Positions 14,838 through 23,948 of a DNA stretch of 36,278 nt are shown here, one piece after another (within the stretch, counting starts at the first letter, position 1; each line of letters opens with the position of its first letter). Under the pieces are notes generated by a model that saw only the letters and a program-made list of their open reading frames with translations, was not told where the DNA came from and ran no database searches. The DNA comes from Candidatus Gygaella obscura (GTDB lineage Bacteria; Omnitrophota; Gorgyraeia; Gygaellales; Gygaellaceae), in contig JAVCCR010000018.1 in assembly GCA_030765485.1 (NCBI GenBank), positions 1 to 36,278 on the forward strand. Direction: 5' to 3'. Both the position numbers and the translations under genes were made by a program.

Positions 14838-17105
14838 ATGAAAAAGATTATTTTATTAACATTTTGTTTTTTATTTTCTTTTTGTTCCTTTGTTTTTACA
14901 CAGGAAGATTCTTTAGGGCTAGTTAAAAGAGCTTGGGAAGCACAAGGAAAAAAAGAATTTGATAAAGTTTTTCAGATTACCGATCGTTGTATTGCGCTTT
15001 ATAAAGATGAAGCAGATATCCAGCAGAAAAGCTTAAGTAAAATGCCGGAAGGCTCTGATGCCAAGGCGTATGAAGTTTTAAACAATGTTGCTACAAGTTA
15101 CTTTATCCAGGCAGAAGCCTTGATGCGTCAGGAAAGCTTAGAAGATGCAAAGGAGAAGTTTAAGTTTGTGGTGGATAATTATCCTTTTTCCCAGGCCTGG
15201 GATCCTAGAGGTTGGTATTGGTCTGTGTCTAAGGTGGCTCAGGAAAGTATTGATAAGATAAACAACAGACTGACGGATAAAGATGCAGAGATTTATGCCT
15301 TAAAAGAGGCAATACCTGTAATTAAGATTAAACTGCATGATTCTGGAACGGACGAGCCAATAGATTATAATAAGTACGGCAAGTTTAAGAATATCGGTAC
15401 AAAAGATTATACCTATGATATAGAAGACCAGGAAGGTTTATCCCTTGTATGCGGCGAAGGGGTATATCCAAATACTTCAAGCGTGCGGTGGAATCCTCTT
15501 TTTGTAGAATATAGACGCGCAAGAAAATTAGGCGGTTCGGTCTGGGATTATGTGCATTCAAAGAATCTACAGGCGGCATTTTTTAAATGGGCATCTTCTA
15601 CAGAACCTATGGGGGCAAAGTTATTTTATACCGCAAATATTTTAGAAAAAAGCGGTCTTATAAAGCAAGCCATAAAAACCTACTATTCTATTGTTGTTCA
15701 TTTTCCTTCAAGCTACGGATGGACATACTGGCATACGCCGTGGTATCTGGGGGAAGCATCGATTTATAAGATAAAGTATTTATTGCGTAATAACCCAGAA
15801 CTGAACTGGGAGTTAAAGGATGCCAAAATCCAGATTATAAACGGATTCGATAATAATGTGGCTAACGATATTGCGATTGTTAACCCGGGCGTATTGCAGA
15901 AACAAAAGAATAAATTTGATTTTAAAAAAGCAGTAAGGGAAGTAATTGCAAAGCTGAAGAAAAAAGTTATTAAAAAGCGCGGAGAAGGAAAGGTAAAATT
16001 AGTCCAGTATGATGATGGTAAATGGCAGATGCTGGTTAATGATAAGCCTTATATGATTAAGGCAATTACTTATGCTCCTACGCCAGTTGGTGAGAGCCCT
16101 GATGAGGGAACGATGACTAACTGGATGGAATATGATTCTAATGATAATGGCAGAATTGACGGGCCATTCGATAGCTACTTAGATACGGATAAAAATAAAA
16201 CTCCTATTGGGGATTTTAAGCTTATGAAGGAAATGGGTGTAAATACTATAAGGCTTTATCATCATCCGCTAAAGATTAACAAAAAATTGCTGCACACGCT
16301 TTATAATGATTACGGTATGCATGTTATCCTGGGGGATTTTTTAGGTAAATATGCCATAGGTTCAGGTGCCAGCTGGTCAGAAGGTACGGATTACTCTAAT
16401 CCTACCCATCAAGAGAATATGTTAAAGTCAATTTTAGGTATGGTTAAAGAATTTAAAGATGAACCGTTTATATTGTATTGGCTTTTAGGTAATGAAAATG
16501 TCTATGGTTTAGCCTGTAATGCCGATAAGGACCCGGATAGTTTTTTCAAGTTTGCTAATAAAGTGGCTTTAGAAATAAAGAAAATTGACAAAGAACATCC
16601 TGTGGGAATTTGTAGCGGCGATACATTATATTTAGATGTGTTTGCTAAAAACTGCCCGGATATAGATATATTTGGAACTAATTCCTATAGAGGTAATTTT
16701 GGTTTTGGCGGTCTTTGGGAACATGTAAAGGATTACGCTGATATCCCTGTAATTATAACCGAATACGGTTGTCCGGCATACGGTGAAGATTTGACTCAGG
16801 AAGAAGCCGAAGATTTCCAGGCAGATTATCATAAAGGCACCTGGGAGGATATTTTGATTAATTCTCAAGTCGATCCTGGTTTTGGCAATGCCATAGGTGG
16901 TGTGGTGTTTCAGTATCTGGATGAATGGTGGAAGGCGTATGAACCTTATACGCATGATAAAAAGGGTTTATTTACCGGCCCGTTTCCTGACGGTTATATG
17001 CATGAAGAGTGGCTTGGCATATGTGGACAGAAAAAAGGAGATGATTCACCGTTTTTAAGACATTTAAGAAAATCCTATTTTTATTATAAGAAGGCGTGGA
17101 GATAA
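14838..17105 (+). CDS. secreted TPR plus clan GH-A glycoside hydrolase, 755 aa
   Basis: A signal peptide (about residues 1-21) is followed by a TPR-like helical region (about 25-330) with a repeated hairpin phrase ending in a FP-S-x-x-W pattern. A TIM-barrel hydrolase occupies about 375-755. The acid/base is probably E553 in LLGNEN, and the nucleophile E642 in IITEYG, the usual GH-A spacing. An EF-hand-like loop (residues 433-444, DSNDNGRIDGPF) sits at the start of the barrel and may bind calcium. The architecture resembles GH2, GH5 or GH72 barrels, and I cannot choose among them. It would act in the periplasm or outside on a beta-linked glycan, feeding the importer encoded just upstream (4-base spacing). 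A paralogous barrel without TPRs is encoded at 18332-19627. Confidence 0.8.
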   Translation: MKKIILLTFCFLFSFCSFVFTQEDSLGLVKRAWEAQGKKEFDKVFQITDRCIALYKDEADIQQKSLSKMPEGSDAKAYEVLNNVATSYFIQAEALMRQESLEDAKEKFKFVVDNYPFSQAWDPRGWYWSVSKVAQESIDKINNRLTDKDAEIYALKEAIPVIKIKLHDSGTDEPIDYNKYGKFKNIGTKDYTYDIEDQEGLSLVCGEGVYPNTSSVRWNPLFVEYRRARKLGGSVWDYVHSKNLQAAFFKWASSTEPMGAKLFYTANILEKSGLIKQAIKTYYSIVVHFPSSYGWTYWHTPWYLGEASIYKIKYLLRNNPELNWELKDAKIQIINGFDNNVANDIAIVNPGVLQKQKNKFDFKKAVREVIAKLKKKVIKKRGEGKVKLVQYDDGKWQMLVNDKPYMIKAITYAPTPVGESPDEGTMTNWMEYDSNDNGRIDGPFDSYLDTDKNKTPIGDFKLMKEMGVNTIRLYHHPLKINKKLLHTLYNDYGMHVILGDFLGKYAIGSGASWSEGTDYSNPTHQENMLKSILGMVKEFKDEPFILYWLLGNENVYGLACNADKDPDSFFKFANKVALEIKKIDKEHPVGICSGDTLYLDVFAKNCPDIDIFGTNSYRGNFGFGGLWEHVKDYADIPVIITEYGCPAYGEDLTQEEAEDFQADYHKGTWEDILINSQVDPGFGNAIGGVVFQYLDEWWKAYEPYTHDKKGLFTGPFPDGYMHEEWLGICGQKKGDDSPFLRHLRKSYFYYKKAWR

Positions 17106-17179
17106 CAAAGGAGGGGTGAATATTGGAAATAAATTTAGTTGACACTTTATTAAAATACAAAGCAAAAAGGAGGAGCTGT

Positions 17180-18322
17180 ATGAAAAAAATAGCTTCATTT
17201 ACGGTTGTTGCTTTGTTAGGTTTGTTTTTGAGCATGCAGGCAATTGCTCAGGAAGTTAAACCTTTCAATGTCTATACAGACAAGAACTCAAGCGACAATC
17301 ACTTTGCACCTTCTGGTTGGATGGGAGATTTCGGTGATTTAAGGTTGGATGATCAGAACACCGATAATCCATATTCAGGAGGAACAGCTGTAAAGATTAC
17401 CTATAGTGGAAAGAGGTCACAGAATCAAGGTTGGGCAGGTATTTTTTGGCAGAACCCGCCGAATAACTGGGGTTCGAAAAAAGGTGGTTTTGATTTAACA
17501 GGATTAAATAAGCTTACCTTTATGGCCAAAGGTGAAAAAGGTGCAGAAGCCATTTCTAAGATTAAGGTTGGTGGTATAAAGGGACAGTATGCAGATACCG
17601 CTGAAGTAGAGATTGGTCCGATTGAGTTGACCAGCGATTGGCAGGAATATTCGCTTAATCTGGTTGATGCTGATCTTTCTTATATTAGTGGAGGATTTGC
17701 TTTTGTTATAAACGCAGATCTTAATCCTGAAGGTGCTGCGATTTATTTAGATGATATTAAGTTTGTCAATGATTCAAAGCTTAAGGCAGAAGTAAAAAAA
17801 GCTGAGAAGCTGCCGTTTTATGTATATTCAGATAGTTCATCAATCGGAAATCATTTTATTCCTTCCGGTTGGATGGGCGATCATGGCGATATCAAGCTTA
17901 AGACAAACCATGCTGAGGATCCTTATTTAGGCAAAACCTGTGTAAGGATTACTTATTCTGCAGAGGCCACTCAGGGTGCTCGCTGGGCAGGTATGTTTTG
18001 GCAGAATCCACCGAATAACTGGGGCGATATAGATGGTGGTTATGATTTGTCTAATGCCACAACGCTTACCTTCTGGGCAAGAGGTGAAAAAGGAGGAGAG
18101 CGTCTTGAAGAGTTTAAAGTTGGTGGTATAATGGGAAGGTATTCTGATAGTGATACTGCCATGATTGGACCAGTTGTTTTAAGCAATGAATGGAAACAAT
18201 ACTCAATCGATTTAAAAGGCAAAGACATGAGCTATATCATGGGAGGATTTGCTTGGGCTACCAATATGGATGTTAATCCAGAGGGAGCTATATTCTATAT
18301 TGATGAGATAGTTTTCGAATAA
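17180..18322 (+). CDS. secreted protein with two tandem carbohydrate-binding-like domains, 380 aa
   Basis: The start at 17180 is chosen because AAGGAGG (17167-17173) precedes it and it gives a clean signal peptide ending in QAIAQ. An in-frame TTG at 17123, itself preceded by AAAGGAGG (17107-17114), would add 19 residues. Two homologous beta-sandwich-like units follow, about residues 27-197 and 212-380. Each contains HF-x-PSGWMGD, a WAG-x-FWQNPPNNWG phrase and a closing GAxxYxDxIxF. The fold looks like a galactose-binding/CBM type domain (CBM4/9- or CIA30-like), but I cannot name the family. Conserved Trp and Asn residues suggest sugar contact. It sits between two glycosidases, so it is probably an accessory glycan binder. 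Confidence 0.75.
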   Translation: MKKIASFTVVALLGLFLSMQAIAQEVKPFNVYTDKNSSDNHFAPSGWMGDFGDLRLDDQNTDNPYSGGTAVKITYSGKRSQNQGWAGIFWQNPPNNWGSKKGGFDLTGLNKLTFMAKGEKGAEAISKIKVGGIKGQYADTAEVEIGPIELTSDWQEYSLNLVDADLSYISGGFAFVINADLNPEGAAIYLDDIKFVNDSKLKAEVKKAEKLPFYVYSDSSSIGNHFIPSGWMGDHGDIKLKTNHAEDPYLGKTCVRITYSAEATQGARWAGMFWQNPPNNWGDIDGGYDLSNATTLTFWARGEKGGERLEEFKVGGIMGRYSDSDTAMIGPVVLSNEWKQYSIDLKGKDMSYIMGGFAWATNMDVNPEGAIFYIDEIVFE

Positions 18323-18331
18323 AGTAATTTT

Positions 18332-19627
18332 ATGCAGATTAAATCAGTGTTAAGGGAGGCAAAAAGGGTCAGCTGCTTAACTTTTTGTCTCCTTTTTTCT
18401 TTTTCGGTCTTGGTTTTTGCCAAGGAAAAAATTCCTAAGCCTTCAAAGGTAGAAATCAGAAAATATAAGGATAGCCGCTACAGGCTTTTAGTCAACAGGC
18501 GCGACTATGCTATTAAGGGAGTCTGTTATAATCCTATTCCTATAGGCGAGGGGTATGATTATGATTTTTTTAAAGACGCAAGAAAGCCTTGGTTGGTTGA
18601 CGGCGAGTTAATGAAACAAGCAGGGATAAATACTATAAGGCTTTATCAGTCAAGCGAAGACACAGAAGCGGTAAAAGAATTAATTTCGGACTTATACAAT
18701 AAATTTGGAATTAGAACTATACTTGGCAATTGGCTTGGTTTTTGGAATTATCCCGGGCCATGTTACGGTGATGAGGGGTTTTGTGAAAGAGTAAAAGAAG
18801 AAGTTCTAGATATGGTGCGTGCATATAAAGATGAGCCAGGAATTTTGTTTTGGGTTTTAGGTAATGAAAATAATTACACCTTTGATGGCAGAATAAGGCC
18901 GTGGAGCACTGAAGATATTGATAAGATGGATTGTCCGATGAAGCAAAAGTTTGAACGGGCAAGACTCTATTATTCATTTGTAAATGAGCTGGCTAAAGAA
19001 ATTAAGCAAATTGATCCTAATCATCCGGTTTGTCTGGGGAATGGTGAGTTGATCGGGCTTGAAACGGCTAATGAAGTGTGTCCGGACATAGACATAGTGG
19101 GTGTGATTGTTTATAGAGGTAAAACTTTTGGCAATATGTTTAAGGGAGTAAAAAATTATTTCGATAGGCCGATTGTATTTATTGAATTCGGTGCAGATAG
19201 CTATGATGCCTATCTTGATAAAGAGGATCAGAATATACAGTCGTTTTTTCTGGAAGCCCAGTGGGTTGAGATTTATAAGAATATGTTTAAATCAAGAGAG
19301 GGAGAAGGAAATTGTCTGGGTGGATTTATGTTTGAATACAGCGATGAGTGGTGGAAATATAATGAATATAATGTTCAAGGCTGGTTAGAACATGATAGAA
19401 CTTCCAATTGGTCCAACGGAGCGTATTACTTTGACATAAAGGCAAAAAACAATAAGAATATGAATGAAGAGTGGTTTGGTATTGTTGGACTAAAAAAATG
19501 TGAAGTTGAAGGCAATCTTGATTTAAGGACTCCAAAGAAGAGCTATTTTGTTTTAAGGGAGTTTTGGAAAAATCCGGTAAAAAGAATAAGAGAAATAAAA
19601 AATGAAAAGAAAAATATGCGCAGGTAG
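18332..19627 (+). CDS. secreted clan GH-A glycoside hydrolase, 431 aa
   Basis: This is a paralogue of the barrel in the 755-residue protein, sharing YAIKG, NTIRLY, the LGNEN acid/base motif (E179), a PIVFIEFG nucleophile strand (E285), DEWWK and an EEWFGI-GLKK segment near the end. The N-terminus is a signal peptide after a longer basic n-region (hydrophobic core about 15-31). It lacks TPRs and the EF-hand-like loop. The two enzymes probably cut related linkages in one glycan, perhaps one endo and one exo or transglycosylating (inference). The gene starts 9 bases after the binding-domain gene and overlaps the next gene by 26 bases. There is no clear ribosome binding site, so it is likely coupled. 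Confidence 0.8.
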   Translation: MQIKSVLREAKRVSCLTFCLLFSFSVLVFAKEKIPKPSKVEIRKYKDSRYRLLVNRRDYAIKGVCYNPIPIGEGYDYDFFKDARKPWLVDGELMKQAGINTIRLYQSSEDTEAVKELISDLYNKFGIRTILGNWLGFWNYPGPCYGDEGFCERVKEEVLDMVRAYKDEPGILFWVLGNENNYTFDGRIRPWSTEDIDKMDCPMKQKFERARLYYSFVNELAKEIKQIDPNHPVCLGNGELIGLETANEVCPDIDIVGVIVYRGKTFGNMFKGVKNYFDRPIVFIEFGADSYDAYLDKEDQNIQSFFLEAQWVEIYKNMFKSREGEGNCLGGFMFEYSDEWWKYNEYNVQGWLEHDRTSNWSNGAYYFDIKAKNNKNMNEEWFGIVGLKKCEVEGNLDLRTPKKSYFVLREFWKNPVKRIREIKNEKKNMRR

Positions 19628-21188
19628 TTTATTAGTTTTAGGTATTTTTATAAGCTGTATTAGTTTAAGTTTTGCAGATAATTTAAAGAATTGTCCTGAA
19701 GACACTTTTTATATTGTCGAACAATCAAAAACAGAATACTTTTTTAAAAAAGACTATAAAGGATTCTTGGCTTATTTAAATAAGCATAAATCTTGTTTAG
19801 GGGAAGAGTTTATAAAGTACTACACTGCATCTGCCAGATTTGCGGAATTGAAACAGTATGAAGATTCTCAAGATTGGCAAAGGTATTTTGATTTAAAGGA
19901 AGATTATTTTACCGTAATCGAGAATAACTTAAGCGAAGTAATAAATGCAATTAGTTCATCTGTTAACGCTTTTCAAATTGAGGCTTTATATCTTGATTGG
20001 ATTTTAGAAAAACAAAAAACTGGTTTTAACGAGAACGAAAAGCTAGATGCTTTAATGGAATATATAAAAGATTACGATAATGATCCCAGTCAATTTAAAT
20101 TATTAAAGTCTGTTGCCGATAGATTATTGGATGAAGGTCTTGATAGGCAAAGCGGTATCATTTACGATATCTATGCAAAAAAATTGATTAAAAACAATCT
20201 TAATTCTGATTTATTGTTAAAGACCGCAGAAGATGCATTTAAGGATGGCCGTTTTAAGCTGGCTAGATCTTTATATACTGCATATTTAGAGGTTATTTAT
20301 TCTACTGCTTCAAAACAGGAGTATCTCGAACATATTATCAGGATCATTAATCTGTTTGTTGATATTGGCTGGCAGCCAGGTATTGATAGTGACTTTGCCG
20401 AAGAGCTTTTCCAGCAGCTGGAAGAAAATTTTTCAGAAGGTTTTGATGCAACAATATTGTTTCTTAGAGCTTACAATCTAGAAAGAATGTCTTTTTACCA
20501 GGAGGCAATTACACAATTTAGGCAGTTTATAACGCGTTTTCCCAATGATGAAAAAATCAATCAAGCTTTGTTTCATGCAGGAATGATAGAGCTGTATCTT
20601 CTGAATAAAAAAGAAGGCCTGGATTTATTAAAACAGATTGTCGATAAAAATAATAAAAGCGGGTATTTAAAGTCTGCACTTTATTATTCTGCGCTATATC
20701 TGCAGAAAGAAGATTTAACTGAACAAGCCAAAGCTTATTATCAGAAATTAAAAGATATTCTTGAGGCTGATACAATAATTGATGGAAAGTTACTTTCTTT
20801 GACCAATGATAGGCTTAATGAGATAAATAATACAAAGCCATTAGAGAATAATTTACGTTTCTTTATGGAGGCAGGTTTTGATTCAGTAAAGCTGTTGGGC
20901 AATGTTTCTATTACGCCTGTGCCGGCTAAGGCCTATGTGAATGATAATGTTGAGATGGCTAGTAGTTACTTTGTCGGCAATGTGGGGTGTTTTCAACCGG
21001 TTTTGGATTTTATATGGTCAGGCGATTTGGGAAGCGCCTCGGTTTTAAACAGTACACAACAGTTCAGCACAACTTATAGTACACAGGGGCCAAAGATAAT
21101 ACTTTTAAGTGTAAAATCAGCAATTGAATTGGTGGGTAAGCATATCGCTATTATTGAAATCTTTAAAAAAGGACAAGAAAATAATTGA
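19602..21188 (+). CDS. secreted TPR protein with C-terminal PKD/Ig-like domain, 528 aa
   Basis: The signal peptide ends near residue 25. Residues about 50-410 form TPR/SEL-like helical repeats, including an AITQFRQFITRFPND unit typical of YbgF/BamD-type TPRs. The last 100 residues are beta-rich and resemble a PKD or Ig-like sandwich (DFIWSGDLG, then a TYSTQGPKIILLSV strand). It would be periplasmic or cell-surface and probably scaffolds the glycan enzymes or the barrel protein encoded next; no enzymatic motif is visible. The first 26 bases overlap the preceding glycosidase in another frame, which signals coupling. Confidence 0.75.
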   Translation: MKRKICAGSLLVLGIFISCISLSFADNLKNCPEDTFYIVEQSKTEYFFKKDYKGFLAYLNKHKSCLGEEFIKYYTASARFAELKQYEDSQDWQRYFDLKEDYFTVIENNLSEVINAISSSVNAFQIEALYLDWILEKQKTGFNENEKLDALMEYIKDYDNDPSQFKLLKSVADRLLDEGLDRQSGIIYDIYAKKLIKNNLNSDLLLKTAEDAFKDGRFKLARSLYTAYLEVIYSTASKQEYLEHIIRIINLFVDIGWQPGIDSDFAEELFQQLEENFSEGFDATILFLRAYNLERMSFYQEAITQFRQFITRFPNDEKINQALFHAGMIELYLLNKKEGLDLLKQIVDKNNKSGYLKSALYYSALYLQKEDLTEQAKAYYQKLKDILEADTIIDGKLLSLTNDRLNEINNTKPLENNLRFFMEAGFDSVKLLGNVSITPVPAKAYVNDNVEMASSYFVGNVGCFQPVLDFIWSGDLGSASVLNSTQQFSTTYSTQGPKIILLSVKSAIELVGKHIAIIEIFKKGQENN

Positions 21189-21202
21189 TATAACAAGTTA
21201 TA
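21189..21202. repeat. short palindrome before the outer-membrane barrel gene
   Basis: TATAACAAGTTATA has six-base arms around AA and lies directly after the TGA of the TPR gene, inside an AT-rich 45-base gap with several TATAAT-like strings. It may be an operator or chance. Confidence 0.25.
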
Positions 21203-21233
21203 GGTATATAATTATATATAATTAGTAAATATA

Positions 21234-23909
21234 ATGAAGAAAAAAGTATTTAGTGTTTTTATAATTGGTTGTTTTTTAATAATAAGTTATTCCCAAGTTT
21301 TTGCCCAGGCAATGACTGCGGAGTTCTTATGCGACATAGGTAAAACCTATTATATTAGAGGTCAATTCTCCGATTCGACAATAGAATTTAAAAAAGTTTT
21401 ACTTATTGATGAAAATAATAAGATTGCTAGAAAATACCTGGATATGATTCAGGAAAAGTCGGGCAAGGTTGTTGAACAAGTTTTAGTTTCCGATACCAGC
21501 AGAAGGCTTGCTATCGATAAGGCACTACAGTTAGTTGAAAATAAACCTATTGTCAATATCAATTATGTAGTCAAACAACCTGATACTCAAGCTAAATCAG
21601 AAGAAAAAGATTTATTAACCGTTTCCGGTGAGCTGCAGTTAGGTGTTGGAATAACCAGTGATGATGTTATCTGGAAATTTGCCAATGCAGATTATGTAGG
21701 AGTGCCGCAAGAGAAGAATTGGAGATATCTTTGGGGGGAAGACGGTGTTAATACATATGATAGGGCTATTTATGATAGTTTAAAATTAAACCTTGAATCA
21801 AACTTAACTGACAAGATAAGCCTTTATAATCAGATCGTAATTGATCCCTGGACATTTATAGGAACAAGTGATGCCTATGCAACTTCTACTACCGATGGAG
21901 ATTTTGCTGATATTGAATATAAATATTGGTCTGGAGATAGGCGTTTGTTAGATGAAGTTTATCGAACCAATAAGGGCAATATTATAACTATTGCCAATGT
22001 TAAGGTTATTGATGGTTTAACAAGTCCTTATACCCCAGTTGGTGTAACCGATTGGTCAACGAACTTTAACGAAATCCCTTCAGTTGATATAAATTATAAA
22101 TACCGTCCTTTTAGAAAACTCTGGCTTGATTATAAGGATGAGGATATCCTTAATGTGCGTATTTTTGCTTTGTCAGATCAGTATGAGGCTTTAACCAGCG
22201 ATGATCCATTAAAGCTTTCCAATAACCGTATCTGGTGGGAAGAAAGCCCTTGGCTTGATGAATATGAACCTTCAAGGATATTCTATCCAGATGATGGTAC
22301 TCTTCCTGTAAAGCCAGGCCGCTGGATAAGAAGATTATCTTTTGTGGCAAAAGATAGTGATTATAATAGATTAACATTCTTAAGAGGAGCTTCCATAAAA
22401 GCATTTGATGGTGATGTACAATTTGTTTCAGCATCTCCTTTAAGTCTATGGGATGAGTATGAAAGTTCTAATTCTTTGCACTCAGCATTAAGGGCTAAGT
22501 TTAGACCTAGAGAAGATCTCATGCTGGGGATCACTATGACTTCTAAAATGGGTTTTAATGCTGCAAGCCCGGAAGCAGAAAATCATGTATTTGCAACAGA
22601 TGTTGATTATAAACTAAGTTCTGAAACAAGTCTTTTTGCAGAGGCGGCAGGAAGCTATACTGATATTGAAGAAGCTACAGGTAAACAGAATATGTATGAT
22701 GGCTGGGCAGGCGCAGTGGGGGTAAAATACGGAGAGGTGGATTTAGGTTTTGTCGGTACTTCGGTTGATCGGGCTTTAAAGGCAGAGAATGAATCGTATA
22801 ATCCTAAACCAAAATTTGAATTAAGCGTAAAACAGATGGAAAAAGATTTTTATCCAGCATTGTCAAACTACCGTTATACAAGAAGAGATAGTTTTTATTC
22901 TCGTCACATAAGTTTTGCTCAGCTCTCTCCGGAAAATGATGAGTTTCGCTTAGGCGATGGTATTGATAGAGGCCGCAGGGTGATTTCATTGACCGCAAGA
23001 GAAACTATGTTTGAGAATAAATTAGGTTGGTTTTTACAGGATAGGTATGTTAGAAGCGACAGTAATAAATATATTGAAAATGACTCCAGATTTGAATCCA
23101 CAATAAGTTTTACAGATAAGCTGACTGCTAAATTTTTAGGTTGGCATATGGATTTACCAAAAACAAAATATCATCAGGATCCTTTTATCTATGAGAAAAC
23201 TTCATACGCATTAACGGATTATTTTATAAATAGCGAAGATTATATTGAAAACGAGGATATTTTAGAAGGGTTAGATGCTGATGTTGCTGGTTTCGGCGGT
23301 GGTCTAAGGTATGATTTTAATCCTAAATTTGCCGTTGAAGGTGTTTATGAAAACACCAATGACCCATGTGATTTTCCCAGGATTCTTTTGACGGATTCAT
23401 ATGTAGGTTCAAGTGAAACTCACGATGGCATACTCTATGATAATGTAGTTCCTTTTCTTTATGATCAGCGAGAATTCTTTGACCTTCCGCCTTATGACTA
23501 TTACAGTATTGTAAAAGGACGTGTGATTTTAAATCCATTTGAAAAACTTCAGGCTATATTGAGCTATACTAAAAACAGTAATAAGTTTACCGCCGGTATC
23601 GATGAGAACATTAATCATTTTGGCATGGAATTAAAATACAGCCCTAAGAAAAACTTGACCTTTTGGGCAAAATATATTTATTCCAAGCTCTATGATTTGT
23701 ATGCAGCCAACAAAGAAAGAAACCTTTATTATGAAGGGCATAATAATTTCTTTTTAGGCACGCAGTATCATATTGACGAAAACCAGTCTTTAGAATTAAT
23801 GTTTGGTGAGTTTGTTGATTATGATGCTGATTATACAGATTCGACATGGTCGCTTTCGGCTTTGGATACACAGCATATAGTTAGGATATTCTTTAGAAAG
23901 AAATTTTAG
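21234..23909 (+). CDS. outer-membrane beta-barrel protein with N-terminal TPR, 891 aa
   Basis: A signal peptide (about residues 1-25, ending FAQA) precedes a short TPR pair (about 30-80) and a linker. The remaining 780 residues alternate aromatic and polar residues in the manner of transmembrane beta-strands. The chain ends in ...IVRIFFRKKF, the C-terminal Phe signature used for barrel assembly by BamA. Many Trp/Tyr and Asp residues are consistent with a glycan-conducting or glycan-binding porin. It is the last gene of the glycan operon, so a role in outer-membrane passage of hydrolysis products is the natural guess. I do not recognise a named family. Confidence 0.75.
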   Translation: MKKKVFSVFIIGCFLIISYSQVFAQAMTAEFLCDIGKTYYIRGQFSDSTIEFKKVLLIDENNKIARKYLDMIQEKSGKVVEQVLVSDTSRRLAIDKALQLVENKPIVNINYVVKQPDTQAKSEEKDLLTVSGELQLGVGITSDDVIWKFANADYVGVPQEKNWRYLWGEDGVNTYDRAIYDSLKLNLESNLTDKISLYNQIVIDPWTFIGTSDAYATSTTDGDFADIEYKYWSGDRRLLDEVYRTNKGNIITIANVKVIDGLTSPYTPVGVTDWSTNFNEIPSVDINYKYRPFRKLWLDYKDEDILNVRIFALSDQYEALTSDDPLKLSNNRIWWEESPWLDEYEPSRIFYPDDGTLPVKPGRWIRRLSFVAKDSDYNRLTFLRGASIKAFDGDVQFVSASPLSLWDEYESSNSLHSALRAKFRPREDLMLGITMTSKMGFNAASPEAENHVFATDVDYKLSSETSLFAEAAGSYTDIEEATGKQNMYDGWAGAVGVKYGEVDLGFVGTSVDRALKAENESYNPKPKFELSVKQMEKDFYPALSNYRYTRRDSFYSRHISFAQLSPENDEFRLGDGIDRGRRVISLTARETMFENKLGWFLQDRYVRSDSNKYIENDSRFESTISFTDKLTAKFLGWHMDLPKTKYHQDPFIYEKTSYALTDYFINSEDYIENEDILEGLDADVAGFGGGLRYDFNPKFAVEGVYENTNDPCDFPRILLTDSYVGSSETHDGILYDNVVPFLYDQREFFDLPPYDYYSIVKGRVILNPFEKLQAILSYTKNSNKFTAGIDENINHFGMELKYSPKKNLTFWAKYIYSKLYDLYAANKERNLYYEGHNNFFLGTQYHIDENQSLELMFGEFVDYDADYTDSTWSLSALDTQHIVRIFFRKKF

Positions 23910-23927
23910 GGCTTTATAAATTTATCT

Positions 23928-23933
23928 TATAAT
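23928..23933 (+). promoter_or_regulatory. possible -10 element before the PilZ-ROK gene
   Basis: A perfect TATAAT lies 15 bases before the ATG at 23949. No convincing -35 is found 16-18 bases upstream, so a promoter is only possible. The resulting leader would be under ten bases. Confidence 0.3.
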
Positions 23934-23948
23934 ATAATTTAGAAAATA

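Noticed and set aside
17139-17161. Promoter at TTGACA before the binding-domain gene
   Set aside because: No acceptable -10 at 16-18 bases.
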